Origin: Hungatella sp. UBA4396
GTDB lineage: Bacteria; Bacillota; Clostridia; Lachnospirales; Lachnospiraceae
Direction of reading: 5' to 3'
Assembly: GCA_002389905.1 (NCBI GenBank)
Contig: DGRE01000019.1
Location: 1-64,000 of the forward strand
DNA: 64,000 nucleotides
The notes beneath the pieces are model-generated. The model ran no database searches, was not told where the DNA came from, and saw only the letters and a program-made list of their open reading frames with translations. This document shows, piece by piece, positions 26,141 to 33,924 of the stretch. The translations under genes were made by a program, and so were the position numbers. Within the stretch, counting starts at the first letter, position 1, and each line of letters begins with the position of its first letter.

Positions 26141-26420
26141 AAACGTCAAATTAAAGCCTGGCTATATATTGAAAGAGTTGGGGGGAGAATTCTGTATTTT
26201 TGATGAAAAAGACAGTCAGAGCGGCTCTCTTGACGGCCTGCCTTCCGTCAATGAAACCTGTATTTTTCTTTGGAATAATTTAGAGAGGGGAGCGGCTCTT
26301 TCTGATTTGGTTAAACTTCTGGAAGTGAAAAATGGGATTGATGAAGAGGAGGCATGGCTGGAGCTGGAGGAATTTCTGGCAAAGCTGATTAATGGAAATG
26401 TAGTGGAAGTAGAGAGGTGA
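26130..26420 (+). CDS. PqqD-like protein of the nif operon
   Basis: A 96-residue protein with the PqqD-family pattern: KPGYILKELGGEFCIFD strands, then LPSVNETCIFLWNNLERG, a helix and IDEEEAWLELEEFLAKLING ending in VVE. PqqD-type domains are winged-helix peptide-binding modules that present peptides to radical-SAM enzymes in RiPP pathways. Here it overlaps the chaperonin-like gene by 11 bases and precedes the AnfO-like gene by 4. NifB is the only radical-SAM enzyme nearby. No precursor peptide was found. A role as a binding adaptor in nitrogenase maturation is a guess. Confidence 0.75.
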   Translation: MNIKNVKLKPGYILKELGGEFCIFDEKDSQSGSLDGLPSVNETCIFLWNNLERGAALSDLVKLLEVKNGIDEEEAWLELEEFLAKLINGNVVEVER

Positions 26421-26424
26421 TTCT

Positions 26425-27036
26425 ATGGCGAAGATTGCGGTATTTTTAAAAGATGGGAATCTGGCTCCTTTCGTGGAGTGTAACATGGGGTATATCTATG
26501 AAAAAGGCAAAGATGGCTGGAGCCTTGCGGATACAGCATCGTTTTCTCCCATACCGGCGGGAACCATCAGAGAGACAAGGCTGGGAATGAAAGGGATTTT
26601 GCCTCTTGCGGGAGAAGCAGATGCAATTTGCAGTGGGGAAATCACGGGGATACCTTTTGCTGAATTTGACCGGGCCGGTTACTGTATCTTTTCCGTTGAT
26701 GCAGTAAATGACCAGACCTTAGATGGAATTCTGGAGGATATTGAAGCCAGTGATGAAAAGAAACGAGTCCGGGAGGAAATCATAAAAAATGCCAGACCGG
26801 CAGAGACAGAAGAGCCTGGAATATACGTCCTGGATTTGATTATGCTTCAGAAGGAATGCCCCGAGATATCATCAAAAAAAGCGCTGCGGGAATTTCTTGA
26901 TACGGTGCCCTTTCTGGAACTTCGTATCGATTGTGCCCATATCCCACCGTGGCTGGAACGGGAGGAACGCTTTGAACTGAAATCCCAGTCCCGTGATGGG
27001 GCCGTACATGCGGTTCTGACTAAAAAACAATGCTGA
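26425..27036 (+). CDS. AnfO-like nitrogenase accessory protein
   Basis: A 203-residue cytoplasmic protein resembling AnfO of Fe-only nitrogenase clusters. The pattern GEITGIPFAEFDRAGYCIF in the middle and SSKKALREFLDTVPFLELRI followed by DCAHIPPW near residues 153-183 are what is recalled of this family. AnfO function is not settled; it is usually found with anfHDGK, which are absent here. The start at 26425 follows AGAGGTG. The tight packing with the PqqD-like gene suggests they act together on NifDK or its cofactor. A family search would be decisive. Confidence 0.7.
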   Translation: MAKIAVFLKDGNLAPFVECNMGYIYEKGKDGWSLADTASFSPIPAGTIRETRLGMKGILPLAGEADAICSGEITGIPFAEFDRAGYCIFSVDAVNDQTLDGILEDIEASDEKKRVREEIIKNARPAETEEPGIYVLDLIMLQKECPEISSKKALREFLDTVPFLELRIDCAHIPPWLEREERFELKSQSRDGAVHAVLTKKQC

Positions 27037-27052
27037 CGCGGAGGTAGAAAAG

Positions 27053-28030
27053 ATGCAAAATTATATGTGGCTTGAGAATGGATATCTTCAGACATCCTAT
27101 GGTGTTTTTGCAGGTGTGGATGCAATCAGCACGTACACAGGCGGAGAAGTGGAAAGTCTGAGACTGTCGGAACGCAATGTAATCGTGACGGAGATTGGAG
27201 AGCTGATTCCTGCTTATACGGAAAACAGCCGCCGTAAAAACAAGGCATCGGTAGAATTTGACCGTCAGGGCCTGGTGACCGGAGTGGTGCTGGAAGAAAT
27301 GCAGGAGGTGCGGACACCAATTGGGGAACTGCCTGCTGAGCGGGTTAAGTTTTATTCTACGGGAGAGCTTTACCGCCTGTTTATCCTGGACGGACAGATC
27401 AGCGGATTCTGGTCAGAGACCGATGAACGGGCACTGAATATTCCTTTAAGCTTTCACCTGGGCTTTACTTCTTTTCAGGCGATGTTAAACGGTATCTGTT
27501 TTTACCGGGATGGAGGAATCCGCAGCATCACCCTGTTTCCAGGTGAACGTATCGCAGTTGCAACGCCTTTTGGAGAGGCGGAGACCGGTGTGGGCCTTTC
27601 CTTATATGAATCGGGTGCACTGCGTTCTGTAGAACCTGCAGAAGCAGTGCTGGTGGAAACGCCCCTGGGACAACTGGCCGCTTATGACCCTGACCAGAAT
27701 GGACTGAATGCAGACAGTAATTCCCTGGTATTTACAGAAGATGGAAAAACAGGCAGTCTTGTTACCTGTGACAATCTGATTCATGTACAGACGGAAGAAG
27801 GGGTTATGGAGACATTTATGCCGAAGGTAAAAACCCATCCATTATATGATGACACGTTCACAGTGTCAGGGCTGCATTTGGAGTTTGATTATGAGAAGGA
27901 CACGGTAATCATTGATGGCCGTTCATTCAGCCGGTCAGAATGCGGTTTTACAGCAGCCCCCTTTCTAAGGCCCGGTATGCACTGCACGCCGGCAGACTGT
28001 GCAAACTGTTCTATTTGCAACAAAGGTTAG
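27053..28030 (+). CDS. unknown repeat protein with Cys-rich tail, last gene of the nif operon
   Basis: A 325-residue protein not assigned to a known family. It carries five copies of a beta-hairpin-like motif of the form FxxxGxxxxx: EFDRQGLVTGV (68), KFYSTGELYRL (99), CFYRDGGIRSI (149), SLYESGALRSV (183) and VFTEDGKTGSL (226). A second recurring motif is VxTPxGEL at 45, 86, 168 and 201. This recalls MORN/YwqK-type repeats. The C-terminus has Cys311-x4-Cys316-x2-Cys319-x2-Cys322, a possible metal or Fe-S site. No signal peptide or membrane segment is seen. It starts 17 bases after the AnfO-like gene. Confidence 0.8.
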   Translation: MQNYMWLENGYLQTSYGVFAGVDAISTYTGGEVESLRLSERNVIVTEIGELIPAYTENSRRKNKASVEFDRQGLVTGVVLEEMQEVRTPIGELPAERVKFYSTGELYRLFILDGQISGFWSETDERALNIPLSFHLGFTSFQAMLNGICFYRDGGIRSITLFPGERIAVATPFGEAETGVGLSLYESGALRSVEPAEAVLVETPLGQLAAYDPDQNGLNADSNSLVFTEDGKTGSLVTCDNLIHVQTEEGVMETFMPKVKTHPLYDDTFTVSGLHLEFDYEKDTVIIDGRSFSRSECGFTAAPFLRPGMHCTPADCANCSICNKG

Positions 28031-28047
28031 GACTGTGCATTAAATAC

Positions 28048-28848
28048 TTATACCATTCGCCTGCTCTTTTTGCCATATATCACAGCGGTTACAATGGAAA
28101 CAACCACAATCACAGTATTTGCGGCAATGGTTCCCGCCCAAGTCATAGTCATGGTGCCAAAGATGGGGGATGCCGCATTGAACATGGTGTGGAATAATAC
28201 ACACATAAACACACGGCCTTTTCCTGATATTTTATAGATTGCCCCGTTGAAAAAACGAAACGCAATGAGTTGAACTGCAAACATCCAGAAGTTAATGAGT
28301 CCTTCTCCGTGATTCGTCCCCGGAATGAAGAAGAGAGGGATATGCCATAAAATCCAAATGAGTCCAACAAAAACAGAAGATAAAACAAAGCCATATTTTT
28401 TGTCAAGCTCAGGCTGCAATATGTACATCCAGCCGGCTTCCTCCAAGCCGCCGATAAAAAGATTACCAGGCAGGGCAAGGAAGAACGTATAAAATGGAAG
28501 CCCCATTTGTGTGCTGCCTGAAACTGCAAGATGTATCAAAAAATACAATGTAAGCCCTGCAGCAACGTACAAATAGAGAAATATATTATTTTTGACGTAA
28601 AAAACAGTTTTCAGCCATTCCTTGAAACCTGCTATTTTATTGTTTTTCTTCAGAACAATATAGGAAGCAATCGCGGGCGACAAAATATAGATTGCAAAAG
28701 GAATATTCATCCCAAATTGCTGTAACGAGTGAACCCAATTGTGAACGGAATATCCGAATTGGCCAAGAATAATCAAAGTACCTGATACAAGATAGGCTAT
28801 GCAAAATGTCAGAATTGTAAATTGTACTATAAATTTTTTGTCTGTCAT
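28048..28848 (-). CDS. CPBP-family intramembrane metalloprotease
   Basis: A 266-residue membrane protein with about seven hydrophobic segments and the CPBP/CAAX-protease motifs: EEAGW (Glu-Glu pair), WILWHIPLFF with the metal-binding His, and LFHTMFNA with His and Asn. The family includes Rce1 and bacteriocin-immunity or processing proteases. The ATG at 28848 follows GAGGTGAAG. It converges on the nif operon, with 17 bases between the ends, and has no obvious functional link to it. Confidence 0.85.
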   Translation of the reverse strand: MTDKKFIVQFTILTFCIAYLVSGTLIILGQFGYSVHNWVHSLQQFGMNIPFAIYILSPAIASYIVLKKNNKIAGFKEWLKTVFYVKNNIFLYLYVAAGLTLYFLIHLAVSGSTQMGLPFYTFFLALPGNLFIGGLEEAGWMYILQPELDKKYGFVLSSVFVGLIWILWHIPLFFIPGTNHGEGLINFWMFAVQLIAFRFFNGAIYKISGKGRVFMCVLFHTMFNAASPIFGTMTMTWAGTIAANTVIVVVSIVTAVIYGKKSRRMV

Positions 28849-29003
28849 GATTTCTTCACCTCACATTTTACGGTATGTATTAATTTTGACGGATGGCTGA
28901 TTTGACTTTTCTTACCTAAAAACTATAACATATGTATAAATCTAAAGCAATAATCGTTCTCCGCTCCTTGACCGTCAGGATTTTTGCCGTAGACTAATGT
29001 CCC

Positions 29004-29029
29004 TGTCAATATTCGGGCTGATATTGACA
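29004..29029. repeat. 9-bp inverted repeat overlapping a -35-like box
   Basis: TGTCAATAT (29004-29012) and ATATTGACA (29021-29029) are perfect inverted copies with an 8-base spacer. The right arm contains TTGACA, which with TATAAA at 29048-29053 (18-base spacer) could form a promoter. An operator role is likely but the regulator is unknown. Confidence 0.55.
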
Positions 29030-29133
29030 CGTAAAAATAATATGACGTATAAAGATGTTGTGTAAAATGATGAAAAGAAAAAGGATTAAGGGAAATAAAA
29101 TATAAAAAATGTTGGTAAAATATAAAAAATATG

Positions 29134-29162
29134 TTGACATAGGTATTTCAAAGTGCTATATA
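29134..29162 (+). promoter_or_regulatory. sigma-A promoter of lacI-2
   Basis: TTGACA (29134-29139) and TATATA (29157-29162) with a 17-base spacer. Transcription should start near 29169, about 50 bases ahead of the TTG start codon at 29221. Confidence 0.8.
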
Positions 29163-29180
29163 TTAATCATAAAGAATAAA

Positions 29181-29200
29181 AATATTTATACGAGTTTATA
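29181..29200. promoter_or_regulatory. candidate LacI-2 operator O1
   Basis: An imperfect palindrome centred on CG at 29191-29192. Its left arm (ATATTTAT) is the same as that of the perfect palindrome at 30282-30303. It lies in the predicted transcribed leader of lacI-2, consistent with autoregulation. Confidence 0.5.
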
Positions 29201-29220
29201 AAAAGGAGAAAATAAGTAAA

Positions 29221-30222
29221 TTGAGTAATAAGACGGTTACCAGAGAAGATGTCGCCAGGCTTGCCAATGTATCCCCTACTATTGTGTCTTATGTGCTGAA
29301 TAATTCCAACTATGTCAGTAAGGAAAAGAGGGAGCAGGTATTAAAAGCGGTCAAGGAGCTGAACTACATACCCAACCAGTTAGCCAGAGGCTTAAGAACC
29401 AGCCGTTCTTCTCAATTCATCTTTGTATGCGACAATATACAGGCAGAGCTGTTTGAAGCGGTAGAAAGCCGGTTGTTTGAACACGGATATTATGTGTCCT
29501 TAAATTACAGCAGGAATACGGAAGAGTTCTTAAATATGCTTGTCAGCCGGCAGCCGGAAGGAATCTTCATGGCAACCAATGTATTTGAGGCTCAGCAGCT
29601 TAATGGAATTGCAGAAAGCGGGATTCCTATTATACTTTATAAAACCAAAAAGTATGAGGACCTCAATCCCAGAATCGTTACAGTTGTGCCGGATTACTAC
29701 GACGCTGTTAAGAAGTCCATGGATTACCTGATCTTAAAGGGTCATAAAAGGATTGGCCTGATTCCGCCGGTTAAGTATATGACAAAGGGAATCACCGGAA
29801 GTGATTTCAGGGTAAAAGCGTATGTAGAGGCTTTGGAGAGAAATGGGATTCCCGTCCATCCGGAGCTGGTGTGCACAAGGACCCAGACCCTGGAGGATAT
29901 CTATGAAGAGGTGTTTCGCATGGTAGTTTCCTCCGGCAAGGATAAAAAGCCCACTGCCCTGGTAATCGGAAACGATTATCTGGCGGCCCAGGTCATGCAG
30001 TATTTAAAGAAACTCAATATAAGAGTGCCTGATGATTTATCCATAATCGGATGTGACAACACACAGATTGCACCGCTTATGGCTCCTGCCCTTACCACAG
30101 TTGATGTTTCCAAGGACAGGCTGGCAGAATCTTATGTGGAAAAAATGCTGGCTATGGTTGAGGGAAAGACTGTTGAGGAAGAGTTTGTAGGGGTGAAGCT
30201 GATTATCAGGGAAAGCGCCTGA
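29221..30222 (+). CDS. LacI-family transcriptional regulator (LacI-2)
   Basis: A 333-residue LacI-type regulator. The helix-turn-helix is TREDVARLANVSPTIVSYVL (residues 5-24), followed by the hinge PNQLARGLRTSRS and an effector domain with VIGNDYLAAQVMQYL and DDLSIIGCDNTQIAPLM. The start is TTG at 29221, with AAAAGGAG upstream; no ATG retains the DNA-binding domain. It is transcribed in the same direction as the catabolic operon starting at 30417. Two related palindromes flank it, suggesting control of itself and that operon. Confidence 0.9.
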   Translation: MSNKTVTREDVARLANVSPTIVSYVLNNSNYVSKEKREQVLKAVKELNYIPNQLARGLRTSRSSQFIFVCDNIQAELFEAVESRLFEHGYYVSLNYSRNTEEFLNMLVSRQPEGIFMATNVFEAQQLNGIAESGIPIILYKTKKYEDLNPRIVTVVPDYYDAVKKSMDYLILKGHKRIGLIPPVKYMTKGITGSDFRVKAYVEALERNGIPVHPELVCTRTQTLEDIYEEVFRMVVSSGKDKKPTALVIGNDYLAAQVMQYLKKLNIRVPDDLSIIGCDNTQIAPLMAPALTTVDVSKDRLAESYVEKMLAMVEGKTVEEEFVGVKLIIRESA

Positions 30223-30243
30223 TAAAGAAAAAAGCGTGATTAA

Positions 30244-30277
30244 AAAATGAAAGGAAACCTGAGTTCCTTTTCATTTT
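30244..30277 (+). terminator. intrinsic terminator after lacI-2
   Basis: AAAATGAAAGGAA (30244-30256) pairs with TTCCTTTTCATTTT (30264-30277) with a single bulge. It separates lacI-2 from the following operon. Confidence 0.8.
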
Positions 30278-30281
30278 ACTC

Positions 30282-30303
30282 AATATTTATTCGAATAAAT
30301 ATT
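30282..30303. promoter_or_regulatory. perfect 22-bp palindrome, candidate LacI-2 operator O2
   Basis: A perfect palindrome with half-site AATATTTATTC meeting at a central CG (30292-30293). It lies 114 bases upstream of the catabolic operon start codon. A weak promoter (TTTATG, 16-base spacer, TATAAA) follows around 30332-30359. Size, symmetry and central CG suit a LacI-family protein. Confidence 0.6.
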
Positions 30304-30416
30304 ATCATAAATAATATAAAATTATCTGTTTATGTAACAATGTTTACTGCTATAAATATCCACTCTGAAAAGACTGGGTATTATAAATAAAAAAAGAAAA
30401 AGAGAGAGGAATCAAA

Positions 30417-31382
30417 ATGAGGAAGAAAAAAATTTATGAAGCTTGTGAGAGACTGCTGACTGTATGCTCCCATTGCAAAGAGGATGAAAACATCTTGATT
30501 GTAACCGATGAGGACAGCATGGATATTGGAATGGCTTTGTGGGATGCAGCGGAGCGGTTTCCCAACCGGACCCTGGTTCTGATGAATCCAAGGCAGATGC
30601 ATGGAGAGGAGCCTACGGATCTGGTTGCAGCGGCAATGTTGAAAGCAGATGTGATCTTTCGGGCAACCACATTTTCCCTTTCCCACAGCACTGCAAGGCG
30701 CAAGGCCTGCGAGGCAGGAGCAAGGGATTTAAACTGCTGCGATTATGATCTGGATATGCTGGAGAGAGGCGGATTGTATACAGATTTTGAAGCCAATAAA
30801 AAATATGTGGATCAGATGGCAAAGGGGTTTAAGGATGGCGACGTATGCCGCATCACTTCCACCTTGGGAACTGATTACACCTGCAGCATTAAGGGCCATA
30901 AAATATTTCCTCAATACGGCATGAGTCATCAGAGGGGACAGACCTCCTCTCCGCCTGATATCGAGTGTGCCACAGGTGCGATTCCGGGAACCGCTTTTGG
31001 AAAGGTGGTCATTGACGGGAGCATTACCCATCCGGCTATGGGACTTTTAAAGGAACCAATTACCTTATACATAGAGAACAGCTTCGTAACAAAGCTTGAA
31101 GGCGGGGAGGAAGCGAAACGGTTTGAACAGGTTCTGAAAGAAGTGGGAGACCCCCGCATTTACCGCATCGGTGAAATTGGAGTTGGGCTTAACCCGGATG
31201 CCAGCCTTTGCGGCAGAATGCTGGAGGATGAGGGTTGTATGGGATATGTCCACGTGGCTTTGGGAAATAACGAAACAGATAATCAGGACTTTTTGCTTCA
31301 CATTGATATGATGTTTAAAGACCCAACCATTGAAGTAGACGGAAAAGTGATTTTTGACCAGGGAAAAGTTGTCTTTGATTAA
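30417..31382 (+). CDS. M29 aminopeptidase/NicX-like metalloenzyme
   Basis: A 321-residue protein related to leucyl aminopeptidase T (M29) and to 2,5-dihydroxypyridine dioxygenase NicX, which share a fold. Conserved stretches include ATTFSLSHSTARRKACEAGA, GEIGVGLNP and HVALGNN...DNQDFLLHIDMM near the C-terminus, the likely metal-binding part. It is the first gene of a long operon with an amino-acid-type ABC importer. It may open or hydrolyse an imported amide or heterocycle; which of the two activities applies is not clear. Confidence 0.65.
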   Translation: MRKKKIYEACERLLTVCSHCKEDENILIVTDEDSMDIGMALWDAAERFPNRTLVLMNPRQMHGEEPTDLVAAAMLKADVIFRATTFSLSHSTARRKACEAGARDLNCCDYDLDMLERGGLYTDFEANKKYVDQMAKGFKDGDVCRITSTLGTDYTCSIKGHKIFPQYGMSHQRGQTSSPPDIECATGAIPGTAFGKVVIDGSITHPAMGLLKEPITLYIENSFVTKLEGGEEAKRFEQVLKEVGDPRIYRIGEIGVGLNPDASLCGRMLEDEGCMGYVHVALGNNETDNQDFLLHIDMMFKDPTIEVDGKVIFDQGKVVFD

Positions 31383-31395
31383 GGAGGAAATGAAA

Positions 31396-32682
31396 ATGAA
31401 TATAAAGGATTATCCCCACGGATTGTTATTTGATGAAAAACTTCAGAAAGAAATTAAGGACAGATTCTGGCATGTGGATTCTGACCCGGAAGCAGGAAAA
31501 AGATTATTTTTTGAAAATGCAGGCGGCTCTCTTCGGTTAAAGGCAGTCAACAAGGCGTACCAGGAAGCTGACTCCTTCCCGGACTGCGATTCCAGAAAGC
31601 ATCCGAGAGCAAAGGCTTTAAGAAAGCTGACTCTCAATGGGTTTGCAGATTTAAGAGTTATGTTCAATGCTCCTAAATATGGCCAGATTATAGCTGAAAA
31701 ATCTTCTTCCAAGGTCATGTTTGAAATGGTCCGCACAGTTCTTGAAAACGTAAAAGGAAGCAACGTGGTGGTAACAGACTTGGATCACCCCTCTGCTTAT
31801 GATTCTGCTATGTACTATGGAAAAAAGGCAGGCATGGAAGTGCGGGTTGCCAAGCCAAACAGAAAAACGGGAGGAATTGACGTACAGGAGATTGAGCGTC
31901 TGGTGGATAAGGATACGGCTCTGCTGGTCTGCATTTACGCTTCCAACCATACCGGAGCTGTTATGGATATGAAGGCAATTGTCACTGCCGCCAGAGCCAT
32001 TAAGCCGGATTTGTATATTATTTCTGATGCGGTTCAGCACATCCCTCATGGTCTTGTGGATGTTCAGGATCTGCAGCTTGATGGAATCAATTTCGCAGCC
32101 TATAAGATTTTTGGATGCAGAGGATTTGGAGCAGCCTATGTCTCTGACCGCCTTGCTGTCTTAAATCGTCCCGGAATTTTAGGCAACTTAGGTGATCCGT
32201 GGGAAATCGGAGGTCCGGCTCCGGCTATGTATGCCGGCGTGAGCGCCATCGTAGATCATGTATGCTGGATCGGAAGCCATTTCATTGACAGCACTGACAG
32301 GAGAGCGCTGTATACAGAGGGAATGGAACGGATTGAGATGCATGAAAGGGCATTGCTGTACCGGGCTTTGGAGGGAACTGAGGAAGTTCCGGGAATCCGC
32401 CATATTCCTCACGCCAGAGTGGAGTTTGACCGGGAGTCCCTGGAAAACAGAGATTTTATCATGCCTCTGACCTTTGATAACATCAGTTGTCCGGATGCGG
32501 TAACGGAATATGTGAAGCGGAATATTATTGTCTATGACAGAAGTGATTCCAATTACTATTCCGTAAGATCCCTTCACCCCTTTGACTTAGAGGGCATTGT
32601 CAGGGTATCCCCTCTTCACTGTCATAGTGTGGAAGATATTGACACGTTCTTAAAGGCAACGGCTGAGATTGCCAGGTTATAG
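31396..32682 (+). CDS. class V PLP-dependent aminotransferase/desulfurase-like protein
   Basis: A 428-residue fold-type I PLP enzyme of the NifS/isopenicillin-epimerase group. DLDHPSAYDSA, the SDAVQHIPHG strand carrying the PLP-binding Asp and the Lys in FAAYKIFGCRGFG are seen. The ATG at 31396 is 8 bases after AAGGAGG; the one at 31390 is too close. No cysteine-rich active-site loop of true desulfurases stands out, so a transaminase, lyase or epimerase acting on an amino-acid-like compound fits the operon better than Fe-S supply for the nif genes. Confidence 0.8.
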   Translation: MNIKDYPHGLLFDEKLQKEIKDRFWHVDSDPEAGKRLFFENAGGSLRLKAVNKAYQEADSFPDCDSRKHPRAKALRKLTLNGFADLRVMFNAPKYGQIIAEKSSSKVMFEMVRTVLENVKGSNVVVTDLDHPSAYDSAMYYGKKAGMEVRVAKPNRKTGGIDVQEIERLVDKDTALLVCIYASNHTGAVMDMKAIVTAARAIKPDLYIISDAVQHIPHGLVDVQDLQLDGINFAAYKIFGCRGFGAAYVSDRLAVLNRPGILGNLGDPWEIGGPAPAMYAGVSAIVDHVCWIGSHFIDSTDRRALYTEGMERIEMHERALLYRALEGTEEVPGIRHIPHARVEFDRESLENRDFIMPLTFDNISCPDAVTEYVKRNIIVYDRSDSNYYSVRSLHPFDLEGIVRVSPLHCHSVEDIDTFLKATAEIARL

Positions 32683-32743
32683 GACAGAAGCTTTAAGAAC
32701 ATCCATTCATCAGAATGAAAAAATAAAAAGAAGGAGTTTGTTT

Positions 32744-33895
32744 ATGGGAAAATATTGGAGATCAGCAATGGGGTTTGCTGCAGCCGCAGCAGTATTGGGA
32801 ATGCTTTCCGGATGCCAGACAGGAACAAAGTCTGCGGATGGAAAGGAAACAGTTACATTAGGGGTTGTAGGTCCTCTTACGGGAAATGCGGCTGCCAGCG
32901 GACAGGTACAGGCCAATGCGGTGGAAATGGCAGTGGAAGAGATCAATGCAGCCGGGGGGATTGACGGAAAGTATATGATTAAGCTTGTAAAAGAGGATGA
33001 TGAGGGAGTTCCTGCCAAATCAGTAACAGTCACTCAAAAGCTGGTAAACCAGAATAACATTGATGTTTTAATCGGAGCTCTTAACAGCTCCTGCACACTG
33101 GCTGATATGGAAATCACGGCAGCTAACAAGATACCTCAGATTACTCCATGTTCCAGTGCACAAAGCATTGTAGAGCAGGGAAATGAATTTATTTTCCGGA
33201 CAACGGCTACGGATACCACACATATAAAGACTCTTCTTCAGTATTTCAGGGATAAAATCAAGGGGAAGAAGGTGGCGGTTTTATATGAATCTTCTGACTT
33301 TGGCACAGGTGCCTTCAGCAAGATCCAGGAAATGGCTTCTGAATACGGCGCAGAGGTTGCTGCCAGTGAAATGTATAATTCCGGAGAAAAAGATTTTTCC
33401 GTTCATCTGACCAAGATCAAGCAGGCCAATCCTGATGCCATCATCATCTGGGGCTATTACACAGAAGCAGCCTTGATCAGCAAGCAGGCAAAGCAAAATG
33501 GAATTGAAGTTCCCCTCATCGGTACGGGCTATAACTCTCCCAAGTTGGTGGAATTAGGCGGAGATGCGGTAAATGGTCTTATTTTCACAACAGCCTTTAC
33601 AGAGGCCAATCCGGACGAAAAGGTTCAGGCCTTTGACAAAAAGTATAAGGAAATCTACCAGCAGAGCTACGATCAGAATGCGCCTCAGGCATACGATTCC
33701 GTATATCTTTGGGCAGATGCGGTAAAGAGAGCGGGGACAGTAGAAGGCCAGGCCGTAAGAGATGCCCTGCTGGCTACCAAGGATTTTGAAGGTGTGGCAG
33801 GAATCTATAATTTCTCCCCCAACGGAGAAATGGTCAAGACTCTTATGGTGGTGCAGATTCAGGACGGAAAGCATACGATCATACCCTTGGATTGA
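32744..33895 (+). CDS. livK: branched-chain-amino-acid-type solute-binding lipoprotein
   Basis: A 383-residue LivK/Leu-Ile-Val-binding family protein. A lipoprotein signal ends in LSGC, followed by VTLGVVGPLTGNAAASGQVQ, the typical opening strand, and VDVLIGALNSS-like ligand-binding segments. The ATG at 32744 follows AAGGAG. It feeds the LivHMGF transporter encoded directly downstream. The true ligand may be an amino acid derivative or another carboxylate, because Liv-type systems are diverse. Confidence 0.87.
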   Translation: MGKYWRSAMGFAAAAAVLGMLSGCQTGTKSADGKETVTLGVVGPLTGNAAASGQVQANAVEMAVEEINAAGGIDGKYMIKLVKEDDEGVPAKSVTVTQKLVNQNNIDVLIGALNSSCTLADMEITAANKIPQITPCSSAQSIVEQGNEFIFRTTATDTTHIKTLLQYFRDKIKGKKVAVLYESSDFGTGAFSKIQEMASEYGAEVAASEMYNSGEKDFSVHLTKIKQANPDAIIIWGYYTEAALISKQAKQNGIEVPLIGTGYNSPKLVELGGDAVNGLIFTTAFTEANPDEKVQAFDKKYKEIYQQSYDQNAPQAYDSVYLWADAVKRAGTVEGQAVRDALLATKDFEGVAGIYNFSPNGEMVKTLMVVQIQDGKHTIIPLD

Positions 33896-33924
33896 CAGAG
33901 GGCGGATCTGATAAGGAGGGAGTT

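Larger units (their letters stand above)
28849..29220. other. intergenic region between the CPBP protease and lacI-2 genes
   Basis: This 372-base A/T-rich gap holds two promoter-like signals pointing right (29024-29053 and 29134-29162), a 9-bp perfect inverted repeat at 29004-29029 and the candidate LacI-2 operator at 29181-29200. No open reading frame with a credible start site was seen in the left half. Confidence 0.7.

Noticed and set aside
31396..32682. NifS cysteine desulfurase for the nif system
   Set aside because: It lies in a separate LacI-controlled catabolic operon 3 kb away and lacks an obvious catalytic-Cys loop.
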